Source: Bicyclus anynana (taxonomy: Eukaryota; Arthropoda; Insecta; Lepidoptera; Nymphalidae). From it: a stretch of 64,000 bases of DNA. Made by a program: the position numbers and the translations under genes. Where the stretch lies: the NCBI RefSeq assembly GCF_947172395.1, contig NC_069093.1:15969561-16033560 (forward strand). Direction: 5' to 3'. The notes under the pieces were generated by a model. That model worked only from the letters and a program-made list of their open reading frames with translations, did not search any database and had not been told where the DNA came from. Shown here one piece after another: positions 49,301 to 59,594 of the stretch. Each line of letters opens with the position of its first letter. Position 1 is the stretch's first letter.

Positions 49301-52300
49301 TGCTTGCTTGAACAAATAACTATTTACATACTAGCTTAAAAGGCTTTCTTTATTGCTCAACAATACATATATTTTACACGTTCGTTTTGAAATTTATATC
49401 TATGACATGACGTCAATTGTTTTAGGTCAACTTTCTCATGACGACAAAAATACTTCCGATATTGACGACAGCGGTAGAGGTGCTGGGTTTGCAACGGTGG
49501 AAGAATTATCCGTTGGAAAGAAGACTGTAAATAGAGGTTTGTTTTTTGGATATTGCATAAATTTATATCCTTTTATCACACAAAAATATATCACTAAAGA
49601 AAAAGTTTGTGTGTACTTACAGACAAAGCGTGAATGTGTGTGTATGTTTGATAATCCTTTACTCAAACAGAATTGATTTGGCTGAGATTTGGAATGGAAA
49701 TAGATTTTATCCTGGACAAATTCATGGTTTACGTGGAATTTGTGAATGGAGTCGTGGTCTTCTGCTAAATTTAGTTCCTGCGCAAATAAAGGATGAAAGT
49801 TTGTGGTGGAAAAAAAAAGTACTTATGTTAAATGTATAATATTTTTAAGTGTAGTTATGGCCATACTACATCACACTTTAAAAATAAACACCAATAAGAT
49901 TGGCTAAGTAACCTAACCTAACCTTTATCTAAAAATAATAACAACAAAATATAAGAGTATTGTCATCAACAAAAGTAATAATTCCACCATTTATCAAATT
50001 CAAAGGTTGCAAAGTTGATTTATATAGATAAGGAACAACATTGGGCCTAGAATGCTTCCCTGTGAGACCCTGTGAATGATAGTAGGGTAGTGATTTACTG
50101 ATGTGATCTCCATTTAAAAAGTAAAAGTGAAAGGTACACGAAATATCCAAAACTGCTTGAGTTACAAATATTATAAGCAGGAAAATAGTAGTTAGTAGAT
50201 ATCTACTGAACATAATTTGCGATAGGACCGGATTAGGGAGGTCTAACATTGGACAATGTCGCGGGTGTCCACACAATTTTAAAATTAATGTTTTTCTTAT
50301 TTCAGTTTGGAGCGACAAAGACCTGATAGCACAAGCCATGCTTTTCTTCATCGCTGGCTTCGAAGCGATTTCAATAAGCATATGCTTCGTGTTACACGAA
50401 CTGGCCCTCCACCCTGATGTACAGGAGAGACTTTACAAGGAGGTCAAAGAGCATGATATTGAAAACGGCGGCAAGCTGGACTATACGGCCATACACAAGA
50501 TGACGTATCTAGATATGGTTGTCTCTGGTAAGATAATGAAAAATTTAAGCATCATAACATAACTATATATATAAATAAACGTAAAAACCTTGCACTTGAA
50601 TTACACAACAAGGAAAGATTTTGTAGTTTTAAAGGTGTAATTTATTAATGACAAAGACGCTTGGAGGCAATTGGATCGGTTTTCATCTTCACACAAGAAG
50701 TGGAATTAATAATTTTATGTAATGATAATAAATATACAGTTAAGTATGTTGATCTTAAAGTTTGTTACCGGTTCTTATTAGTAGAACCAGATTTCCAAAC
50801 TGATGGTGGAGTTTACAAAAATATTCGAACTTGAAATTTCAAATAAACAAAATCTGATTTAAAAGAAGAAGAACAAGAAAAGTAGTAAAGTACTTTATTG
50901 CACACAATGTAAAACAAAGAAATAATTAAAAAAGAATAATTAAAACTAAAAATTAGCATGCACAGGTGGCCTTATAACCAATCTCTAACAGGCAACCCTT
51001 AATGACAGGATTTTGATTATTTTTTTAACATTATTAAAAACCGTATCACCGAGTATTCTGCGTGGTCGATTTTCAAAATATGGGTGCACAATTATTATGA
51101 ATACTCAAAATATTTTTTATTGCAGAAGTATTAAGGATGTGGCCGCCAACTGCTGCTTTGGACAGAATTTGCGTTAAAGACTACAACATGGGGAAACCTA
51201 ACGATAAATCTACCCAAGATTATATTGTAAGTAAAAATATTATTACAAGTTATAATGAGAAAATTACAAGTAAAAATTAGAAATCTTCTCGACTGCTATG
51301 AACAGCTTATTTAAAGAACAGTGTATGAAATATACTCGTACGTAGAAAATAATCACTTTATGTGACACTATCTTTGCATCGTAATAAAAAAAACCGGAGA
51401 TAAATATAGAGGTTTTAAGTAGCTAAGAACTATCTCGAACATATTAATTGATTATGAAACACGGCTAAAACTCACGTGATATTACGTCGGAGTATGCCCG
51501 ACTAGTTTCGAACCCATACGGGGCCCTTAGTCATGAGCTGGTTCTTGCATCGCGGCACGATCCAAACTGCGAAGCGGCTGCGCGACGCGCTGCTGCACGC
51601 ATTGCGCGCGCGGAGAGGGGTTGAGTGGTGGGGAGTGAAGGTTCCGTTGCACTCTCCTACGGTTCATTCGTGAGTTTTAGCCGTGTTTCATAATCAATTA
51701 ATATGAATAACACTCACGATAGTTTAAATTCTAAAATCTCGAACATACATACATTTCAGTTTTTAAAAACGAAAAATCGCTTCATCGTCGGTCCTTACGT
51801 TTAGATGCTACATGCGCTAGCTAGCCTTCTATGTTTTGTAGACTATGTGATAGACAGCTTATACACACAATACGAGTATGTATTCGTATATTATGTCAAA
51901 CTTGTAAAATTCCTTTTTTTGTAGTTTACTTCTTGAGAATCCATTTTTCATGTGTAGCCCTCGGTATGAATAAAATATGGGCAGTAAAATTCGATGAACG
52001 TATGATAGCGTTACGGTTTTGTGCGCAACCTATTCTGCGCACCTTTCAAATAGGTGTATGCTACGGGGCAACATTCACCTTTTTAGACAGGCGATCTGAA
52101 AGAGTAAATTCCATTCGTGCGTCGGACCTGACACACAGTTTTTTGTATCATTGATGTAATTTAACATAGGTATTTGTGACTATAATGTAATCTTCTAATT
52201 CCTGTATTATTACTTGATTCAGATACGAAAAGGAGAATCAATCTCTATTCCAACGTGGAGCATTCATTATGATCCCAAATATTTCCCGAACCCTCAAAAA

Positions 52301-52893
52301 TTTGATCCTGAACGGTTCTCAGACGAGAATAAACACCTTATAAACACTACAGCTTATGCGCCTTTTGGACTGGGCCCTAGAAATTGCATTGGTAAGCCTT
52401 ATGGTATTTTTAGTATATTTTTCTTGTCTCGAGATATGTTAACTATGAAGTTTGGACCATAGCGGCTTTCGGTAGCAGAGTTTGCGTCAACTTAATTTCT
52501 CAGAAAGAAAAATTTCTTGTCTTGAAGGTGCACAAATCACAAGTGTTAGGAAACACGAAACACATGTTGGAGCTCTTAAAAATAGTCTGAATGAATGTGA
52601 TAAGTAGATAATCGCGTAATAAGTAATAAACCGTAAAAATGCAAGATAAAATTAAACTTGCAGCTGGTTTTTAAAGTTCTTATTTTCTGTCTGGGCTGCT
52701 CGAAATTTATATCTTGTCTTGTTCAGGTTCCAGGTTCGCCCTGTGTGAGCTGAAGGTGCTATTGTATCAGATCTTGCTGCATGTTGAGTTGTCACCCTCG
52801 GCCAAGACCCGACTCCCCGCTAAACTGGCTAAGGGAGCTTTTAACGCTCGCCTTGAAGGAGGACACTGGCTGACATTTAAACTTCGAGATTGA
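46315..52893 (+). CDS. CYP9A: Cytochrome P450, CYP9A subfamily (gene 5 of the array, divergent I-helix)
   Basis: ER-bound P450 monooxygenase, apparently intact. Ten exons: 46315-46514, 46807-46970, 47117-47254, 48061-48263, 48861-48996, 49426-49536, 50306-50527, 51126-51226, 52223-52391, 52727-52893 (TGA); 536 residues. Landmarks: anchor MFFLIWSVVLLAVFILQLYK; WKDMR; EVLRMWPP; PFGLGPRNCIG with the heme Cys near 480. The I-helix reads AGFEAIS: the conserved threonine of AGFETxS, which helps deliver protons to bound oxygen, is alanine. Further changes at positions uniform in genes 1-4: RNDMIHLLLQAKKG for RPDMIHLLMEAKKG, HKMTYLDMV for QNMTYLDMV, YAPFG for YMPFG, and LAKGAFNARL in the last exon. 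All splice sites are GT/AG and there is no stop, so the changes suggest altered chemistry or relaxed constraint rather than outright loss. The ATG follows TTTTACAG by three bases. Introns 3, 6 and 8 carry LINE remnants and a terminal-inverted-repeat element. Confidence 0.93.
47480..47620 (+). mobile_element. LINE C-terminal remnant in gene 5 intron 3
   Basis: One plus-strand frame reads RYELLQLILMGKVAGRGGVG then PRKILVEEYR, matching the zinc-knuckle-distal C-terminal pattern LLQLIxxGKxxGxRGxGRRxxSWL of lepidopteran LINE polymerases. It is short and eroded. Confidence 0.5.
48690..48835 (+). repeat. Dispersed repeat in gene 5 intron 4
   Basis: TACTAATATTATAAAAAGTT, then GTAGGGGGTAATATTTTCTG and AAATACCACTAGAAAGCTAC follow the same order as 54375-54520 (TATTATAAAGAGGTAAAG, GGGGTAATAATCTC, AATAGAAAGCCGTG). 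Old non-coding repeat. Confidence 0.45.
49930..50140 (-). mobile_element. Reverse-transcriptase core remnant (non-LTR) in gene 5 intron 6
   Basis: On the minus strand one frame reads SQGSILGPMLFLIYINQLCN then a stop; the adjoining frame continues LNLINGGIITFVDDNTLIF. These are the QGSxLGPxLFLIYIND and FADD catalytic motifs of non-LTR reverse transcriptases (the active site is FVDD here). The frameshift and stop show it is dead. The long 150-codon minus frame here merely crosses this remnant. Confidence 0.75.
50870..51010 (-). repeat. LINE-type 3' tail in gene 5 intron 7
   Basis: AAGTACTTTATTGCACACAA, an A-rich stretch, then GCACAGGTGGCCTTATAACC and CTCTAACAGGCAACCCTTAA. Read on the minus strand this is the common end of a moth non-LTR element, GGTTGCCTG...GGCC...TGCAATAAAGTACTT. 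Single copy here. Confidence 0.4.
51441..51704. mobile_element. Element with perfect 36-bp terminal inverted repeats in gene 5 intron 8
   Basis: Bases 51441-51476 (ATATTAATTGATTATGAAAC ... ACTCACG) are the exact reverse complement of 51669-51704. The 264-bp element has a GC-rich centre (GCGCGACGCGCTGCTGCACG) and no coding capacity. Its left half matches, reversed, the insert at 5721-5854. Confidence 0.75.
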
Positions 52894-53445
52894 TATATTT
52901 TTATTCTTATCATAATCTTCACAATAATTAAAAACGATTTTTATTAACAATTAAATTAAAAAAAAAACCGTCTTTTATTTGTTACCCTTAACATGGGTTC
53001 ACTACCTTTTTTGTCCAAACAAAGCCAGAATTCAAGATGAGTTATATTGCGCAATATTACTATTTATCGATATTATTGACCATATAATATATTTCAGATT
53101 TCGCAATCATTGAATTAAAGTTTGCGCGAGCTTTTTTCTTATTGCACCATATTTTTCCATTGCATAGTGTAGGGTCATCAGTCAGTTATGTTTTAGTCTG
53201 TGTTCCGTCTTCAAGAGGAATAAACGGGATCGGAAATATTTTACAATTTGTATTATTGTGCAATATTATTTATCTTTTCAACATCATATTAGAGTACAAT
53301 GAAATATATTGCACAATTGTATTGTACGTCTAGGGGACGTCAAGCAAACTCGTTAAGTTTTATATGACGAGCGTCTCAAAGATTGAAACATCCTATCTCC
53401 TACAATCGGGTAAAATTAAGAAGACCCTAAATATGGTAATTTTTG

Positions 53446-53781
53446 ACGGCCTCCGTGGCGCAGTGGTATGCGCGGTGGATATACAAGACGGAGGTCCTGG
53501 GTTCGATCCCCGGCTGGTCAGATTGAGATTTTCTTAATTTGTCCAGGTCTGGCTGGTGGGAGGCTTCGGCCGTGGCTAGTTACCACCCTACCGGCAAAGA
53601 CGTACCGCCAAGCGATTTAGCGTTCCGGTACGATGCCGTGTAGAAACCGAAAGGGGTGTGGATTTTCATCCTTCTCCTAACAAGTTAGCCCGCTTCCATC
53701 TTAGACTGCATCATCACTTAGCATCAGGTGAGATTGTAGTCAAGGGCTAACTTGTAAAGAATAAAAAAAAAAAAAAAAAAA
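53446..53781 (+). mobile_element. Full-length tRNA-derived SINE (SINE-1)
   Basis: The head has a polymerase III A box (TGGCGCAGTGGTATGCG) and B box (GGTTCGATCCC) with tRNA-like spacing. The body includes GGGAGGCTTCGGCCGTGGCT, CCGCCAAGCGATTTAGCG and GGTGAGATTGTAGTCAAGGG, and a poly(A) run (53763-53780) ends it. The hexamer ATGGTA just left of the head recurs right of the tail and may be a target-site duplication. Truncated copies elsewhere in the window confirm it as a family. Confidence 0.88.
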
Positions 53782-53783
53782 TG

Positions 53784-53840
53784 GTACGAGTATAGGTCGA
53801 GCCAAACTTACTCGAAGTTTGGCTCGACCTATACTTGTAC
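53784..53840. repeat. 57-nt hairpin with a 26-bp stem
   Basis: The left arm 53784-53809 (GTACGAGTATAGGTCGAGCC...) and right arm 53815-53840 (...GGCTCGACCTATACTTGTAC) pair along 26 bp with one G-T mismatch (a wobble pair in RNA) and a 5-base loop, ACTCG. Part of it (CTCGAAGTTTGGCGCGA) recurs at 54115-54131. It starts just after the SINE-1 tail. Confidence 0.7.
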
Positions 53841-54374
53841 AACCGCAGCTATTACTGTGCAACCACGTTGATACCGTTCAAAAGTCACCTTAATGTCTCC
53901 ACGGAAGATCAGCACGGTGTCCTCACGGACACAGTAATATGCTGAGTGGAGGTCCTGTTAGGATCACATCATGATTCATGCCAGTTGTGTCTCCACGTCT
54001 ATTTTAATTATTATGTTTTTCTCTTTCTTCTGTGTGATGTGAACATAATATTTTAAATGAACTTTTCATTCTTTCTTTTTTTTAACCATACGCATTTCGT
54101 GTTCAGAGAGGACTCGAAGTTTGGCGCGATTTATATCATCCTCATAATTTTGCATTTATGATAGTGACCTAATTAAAATAAAAATACTTCTCTTTCTTTC
54201 TTTTACTTTTACAAATTGCGTTGTATGATAGCAAGAAAGCAATTTTCGTTGAAGTAGTGAAATGCGTTGCAGATATATTTATCAACATAAGTTGTGATAC
54301 AAAACAGGTTTGAATGGCGCTTGAAATAATTGTCTGACGCACGGATTGTGTAATTAAAGTTGCCCGTTCACTGT

Positions 54375-54760
54375 ATGTGGTGTATCTATATTAATATTAT
54401 AAAGAGGTAAAGTTTGTGAGGTTTTTGGGGTAATAATCTCTCTACCTCTAGAGGTACTCAACCGATTTTGAAACTTCTTTTACTAATAGAAAGCCGTGTT
54501 AGTTGTGAGTGTCACTTGCGTTATTTTATGTTCGCAATCCCATGGTCACGCGAACTACGAGGGTGAAACTGCGGGGCATCGACACCAGGCAGATCTTCCT
54601 CCTTATAGGAATGATGCTTACACCTGCCACCAAAGCTGGTTGGTAGCCTTGGGGCAATAACGTTTGACTCTGGAACAATCACTGTACGATGCTAATGGTA
54701 ATGACCAGGATCGACGGTTTAACTAGCTTCCGAGGCATGGGTGTGATAGGTACACCACTA
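54375..54760 (+). repeat. Composite of dispersed repeats
   Basis: The left part (AAAGAGGTAAAGTTTGTGAG ... CTACGAGGGTGAAACTGCGG) matches the retro-tail family seen at 48690. The right part (ATGACCAGGATCGACGGTTT, then CTTCCGAGGCATGG) matches a phrase also present in the tail of the SINE-like element at 21690. No gene. Confidence 0.5.
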
Positions 54761-54807
54761 AAAAATAAATGGTGTAAAGTTTGTCTGAGATTTTAATAAA
54801 ATTTCTA

Positions 54808-55120
54808 AATTCATTTATTTAAAGTAGGCTCAGTTTACAAGCACTTTTGAAACGTCAGTTGACTATTTGTAAAGATTCTACCGGTTCAAAAGGCAGGTTC
54901 TGCTGAGAAGAAACCAGCAAGAAACTCAACAGTTGCTCTTTTAAAAAAAATCATAAAATATTATTTACAATTGATGACAACATTAGAATTTCTTATAGTT
55001 TTACTTCCTGTGTGAAGTTGGAAGCTGACCCAACGTCCTCCAAGCAGCTTTATCCTTAAGGAACTCATCAATGGTGTAGTAACTTCGAATAAGTAAATGT
55101 TTTTGACACATTGCTTAAAG
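54808..55120 (-). mobile_element. 3' end of a non-LTR retrotransposon (LINE-E)
   Basis: On the minus strand the frame SYYTIDEFLKDKAAW then RTLGQLPTSHRK stops and is followed by a 3' UTR with CTTCTCAGCAGAACCTGCCT, AGAATCTTTACAAATAGTC and GACGTTTCAAAAGTGCTTG, ending ATAAATGAATT. This is the recognisable C-terminus of a moth non-LTR element, 5' truncated as usual. Confidence 0.7.
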
Positions 55121-55293
55121 CAATGCAGCTTCATAGTAACACGTGGTCTTGGATGAGTTTTGTCAACAATAAAAAACAAACAAACTAAAAATATCTCTAT
55201 ATACGAGTATATACATTTCGTCGACAACAGCCAACACACCATGGCAATAATAAAGCAAAATACTGCGTACAATAATTGTTGTACTCTTTATTC

Positions 55294-55592
55294 ATCATCA
55301 TCTTCATTATCAACCCATATTCGTCTCACTGCTGAGCTCGAGTCTCCTCTCAGAATGAGTGTGGTTAGGGCCAAATAGTCCACCTCGCTAACCCAATGCG
55401 GATTGGCAGACTTCACACACGCAGAGAGTCAAGAAAATCCTCAGCTATGCAGGTTTCCTCACGATTTAATTTCTTAAATTGCACTCAACTGAAAATTTGG
55501 AGGTGCATGCCCCGGACCGGATTCGAACCTACACCTCCCCGGAATCGAAAGCAGAGGTCATATCTACTGGTCTATCATGAGCTATGGGCTTT
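55294..55592 (-). repeat. SINE-2 copy, reversed
   Basis: Reading the minus strand: head with GACCTCTGCTTTCGATTCCG and GGTTCGAATCCGGTCCGGGG (B box), body AAATCGTGAGGAAACCTGCA, CTCTGCGTGTGTGAAG, then GAGAGGAGACTCGAGCTCAG and a GATGATGA tail. The 139-codon plus-strand frame overlapping it is an artefact. Confidence 0.85.
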
Positions 55593-55880
55593 ATTACCTT
55601 TACAGAGCATGATCGATGAGAGGTATCCCAGTTACATTTTCAAAATAGTTGCCAATATTACGCAATGTTATTGCAACAATAATAAAACTGTGTTTACAAT
55701 AATGTGTAATAACAAAAAAAAACAAAAACAAGTATTATTATACAAACATAATACCGAGAAAAATACTATATTTAGATGTTTTCAATATAATAGGTATTAT
55801 ACTGATAACAGATAAATTGATAATTATCACACGTGTCTACAATGACATCCTGGTACAATTTATATTCACACTGTTCCGCA

Positions 55881-56110
55881 TTTAATCTAACGCTGGAATC
55901 GTGTAAAAGTGTTTTAATTCCAACACTCTACACGTTGGTCTTGTAGCATTGTTTCGACCAACAATTAATCCATCGCTGGACTAATGTAAACAGTCTTTCA
56001 ATTCCAAAACGGTGTTGATTGTGTATTAAATTGTTCTAAAGTAACATTGTAATCCAACGTTGAACGTCGGTATCACCTTGTTCTAGACCAACAGCAGACT
56101 GTTGGTCCAA
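55881..56110 (+). repeat. Diverged tandem repeat, unit about 83 bp
   Basis: TTTAATCTAACGCTGGAATC ... TTTTAATTCCAAC (from 55881) is followed 83 bp later by ATTAATCCATCGCTGGACTA ... TTTCAATTCCAAAAC (from 55964), and a weaker third unit near 56040. Motifs of the CCAACG/CGTTGG type recur throughout. Probably part of a transposable element. Confidence 0.4.
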
Positions 56111-56354
56111 CGGTGAAGTAAAAAAAAAAAAACATACATACAGCCGAACGTAGAACCTCCTCCTTTTTGGAAGTCGGTTAATTAAAATAGTACATTATTT
56201 TCAACACCGTCGATTTAATAAGATACAACCTAATTGTGTTTTAAAAACTTAACTTTTTGTTCTTTCTTTTAAACTGAATTTGACATGAATGAAATAAATA
56301 TTCTTTTTTTTAATAAAAAAATTATTAATTTTGAATGAACTCATGAAATCACAC

Positions 56355-56580
56355 TTCACACTAATATTATAAAGGCAAAAGTTTGTGTCCAAGTGTGTAT
56401 GTTTGCTCCTCCTTTACGTTGCTGTTACTAAAATTACTTGGTTGAGATTTGGAATGGAAATAGATTTTACTCTAGATTAACACATAGGCTACTTTTCATC
56501 CCAGACAAAACATAGTGCACGCTGGATTTTTGAAACACTTAATTCCACGCAGACGACGTCGTGGGCGTCCGCTAGTATAT
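56355..56580 (-). repeat. Dispersed repeat
   Basis: ACTAATATTATAAAGGCAAA, GTTTGCTCCTCCTTTACG, GATTTGGAATGGAAATAGAT and CACATAGGCTACTTTTCATC, ending CGTGGGCGTCCGCTAGTATA. It is the reverse of the family seen at 12590-12770 and 58901-59110. Confidence 0.6.
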
Positions 56581-57944
56581 TTAAAAAAAACCATGTCAAA
56601 AATATTTTAAATAAAGAGGGCTGCAGCATCCAGAGACAAACGCAAAAGTTCTGCAAAAGTCAACCCTGATGTCAACGAATAAAAAAAAAAATAACTCATC
56701 TACTCCCGTCCAACGTTGATTTGAATTGACCGATTCCATCAACTGGCGACGTGTAAACGGGCCGATATATGACGGATGTACAAGAGCGTAGTATGTAGAT
56801 AAACAGATATAAAACTCGAGCCTTCGTCCAGACTTGACGTATTCGGTAGTAATAGCCAGAATAATACAGTTCTGTACGTTTTTTATTAATAATTTGGAAA
56901 TATTTGGAGCAATTGTTTGTTTTCAAGTGACAATTTCTATATTTGGGGAGAATTAATGAAATTTTTAAACACTAGGTGATATTTTCAATTACGTAAGTTA
57001 TGTTTGCTTTTATGTTTTGTTTTGTTTTCTTTTTGTTTATGTATTTAATAGGCTGTAGTGGACGCCCATATATTGAAATTTAAGCCTTTATGTTTAATAT
57101 ACAGTAAAGTTTCAACATTCATTCATCATAACAAAATTTCTGTATTTGACAACACTACTGTGATATTTAACATTTAACAATGATAGGATGGATGAGTGGT
57201 AGTATTCTGTCTTTTTTTCATTGATTTTAAGAATGTGACAATTAATCAATCAATCAATCAATCTTTATTTTGCCAGAATATGGTACACCTTATATGTCTG
57301 TCATGTTTATTGATTATGACTAACTTTTCTGGACGAGCTCACGAATTATTATGGGAACTTAATAAGCTGTTTTATTCTTCATTCGTATTAAGCTCTAAGA
57401 TCTGAAATTCTTCTATTTATTTTCAAGTTTAAATTTTATACATATAAACACTGTCGTCAACTTTCAAGAAATCGAGTCCTTCCGGCGTCAATTTTCAACA
57501 CTAATGTTATTATTTTCAAATTAAGATTGAAAAGAGCATCCAAAAGTAAAACACTTTCAGGTGTTCGATTATTATTATTATAATTGTTATTTGATAAAAA
57601 TATACAAAATGACATAATAATATCCGTTATACGACTCATTTTGACAGGCAAGGTCATCAAAACAAAAACAACTCTATTCACGTAGAATGAATAGGTACAT
57701 ATTAAAATAACATTTAAACTGTAATCATAAGCTAGGTAAAAACAAGTAAATTACGGCTAGGCAAACGTACAGTTGATATCTAACTAGCTGTAATCTTAGC
57801 TAGGTCGATTTGTATACAATCTGTAATCTTAGTACTTAATCAGTATAATAATCCTTAATTATTATCTTTAGTTTGTGTTGTTATTATGTTATTACACAGA
57901 TCCGGTAAATAATTTAGGTATTGGTATCCTGTATATCCTGTATA

Positions 57945-58315
57945 TCATCATCATCATCATCATCATCATTGTCAGCCGATAGACATCCATTGCTGGACAT
58001 AGGCCTCTTGCATGGACTTACAATCAAATCGGTCTTAAGCCGCTAGCATCCAGCGGCTCCCTGCAACCCGCTTGATGTCTTCGGTCCACCTAGTGAGGGG
58101 TCGACCAACCGGTGCGGGGTCGCCATTCCACCACCTTGGGACCCCAACGTCCACCGGCTCTTTGAACTATGTGGCCTGCCCATTGCCATTTCAACTTCGC
58201 GACTCGCTGAGCTATATCGGTGACTTTGGTTCATCTGCGGATCTCCTCATTTCTGATTCGATCACGCAGAAACCCCAAGCATAGCTCGCTCCATCGCCCG
58301 CTGAGTGAAAGTCAC
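57945..58315 (-). mobile_element. Decayed RTE-like LINE, C-terminal region
   Basis: Across broken frames on the minus strand one can read GRPLTRWTEDIKRVAGSRWM and QEAYVQQWMSIG, preceded by a stretch resembling IRNEEIRRRTKVTDIAQR. This is the C-terminal part of lepidopteran RTE-like LINE polymerases; it ends in a (ATC)n tail at 57945-57968. Stops and frameshifts make it non-functional. Tails of the same family lie at 13022, 14131, 24961 and 46085. Confidence 0.75.
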
Positions 58316-58900
58316 TCATAGGGCCTATATATTGTAAATAAAATATACAAATAAACTACAATATCATGTATATTGTAGTTTATTTGTTTTATTTATTGGC
58401 CAAAGATGCTATGCTGTATTTGTATTTACAAAACTAAAAATAAGAGACTACATTCAGTATGTCTTACTCTTTATTATAATTACGCTATTTAAATTCCAAA
58501 TTCGTTAAGCGGTCTTTTATACAACTGTTTTACGAGTGGGCATATTTAGTAGTAATTTTATTGTCGTACCATTTTGCTAAACGGAGTAAACAAGAAAAGA
58601 AATTCTATGCAGACTTAATTAATTTGTTTAATTTAATTGATTTGTAAATATTTTTATAACAATAACTAAAGCTAAGAATTTAGATAAATTAATAAAATAA
58701 TATATAACAAGGCAAATAAAATAAAAGATCTACTCTTAAGACCGCGAACCACAGTTTGTAACTCTATAACGTAACCGGCACACTGTCGACATAGAGTAGG
58801 AAGTTCAGAGGTGGCCATTGATGCTATTATTCAATGGACTGAAATTGATCTAAGATTGACTCATGTACCTAGATAGTAGCTATGCTTGAATTTATTTAAT

Positions 58901-59110
58901 ACTAGCGGACGCCCGCGACTTCGTCCGCGTGGATATCAATGTAAACTTTGAAGCCCTATTTCACCCCCTTCTTATTTTTTTTGGCAATAAAAATATCCTA
59001 TAACCTTTTTCCGTATTATCGCCTTAAGCCGTGGCAAGTTTAATTTTAATTCATTCAGTAGTTTCAGCGTGGTGCCCGAATAACAAAAAAACACGGACAA
59101 ACTGTCAAAA
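58901..59110 (+). repeat. Dispersed retro-type repeat
   Basis: ACTAGCGGACGCCCGCGACT, TCGTCCGCGTGGATATCAAT and TATCCTATAACCTTTTTCCG, ending in A-rich CACGGACAAACTGTC. This opening is the best-preserved copy of a motif also found at 134-215 and, reversed, at 56560-56577. Confidence 0.6.
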
Positions 59111-59162
59111 AAAAAAATATATTTTTAGCTTCAGTATCGATTATATAATGCCCCCCAATAAA

Positions 59163-59594
<432 letters not shown>

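Noticed and set aside
53449..53525. tRNA gene candidate with A and B boxes
   Set aside because: No acceptor-stem pairing, and it is the head of a SINE with a body, poly(A) tail and other truncated copies.
54570..54650. Peptide similar to the end of P450 exon 4 (TRQIFLLIGMM)
   Set aside because: The surrounding sequence matches dispersed repeats on both sides, and the similarity is short and lacks a splice donor.
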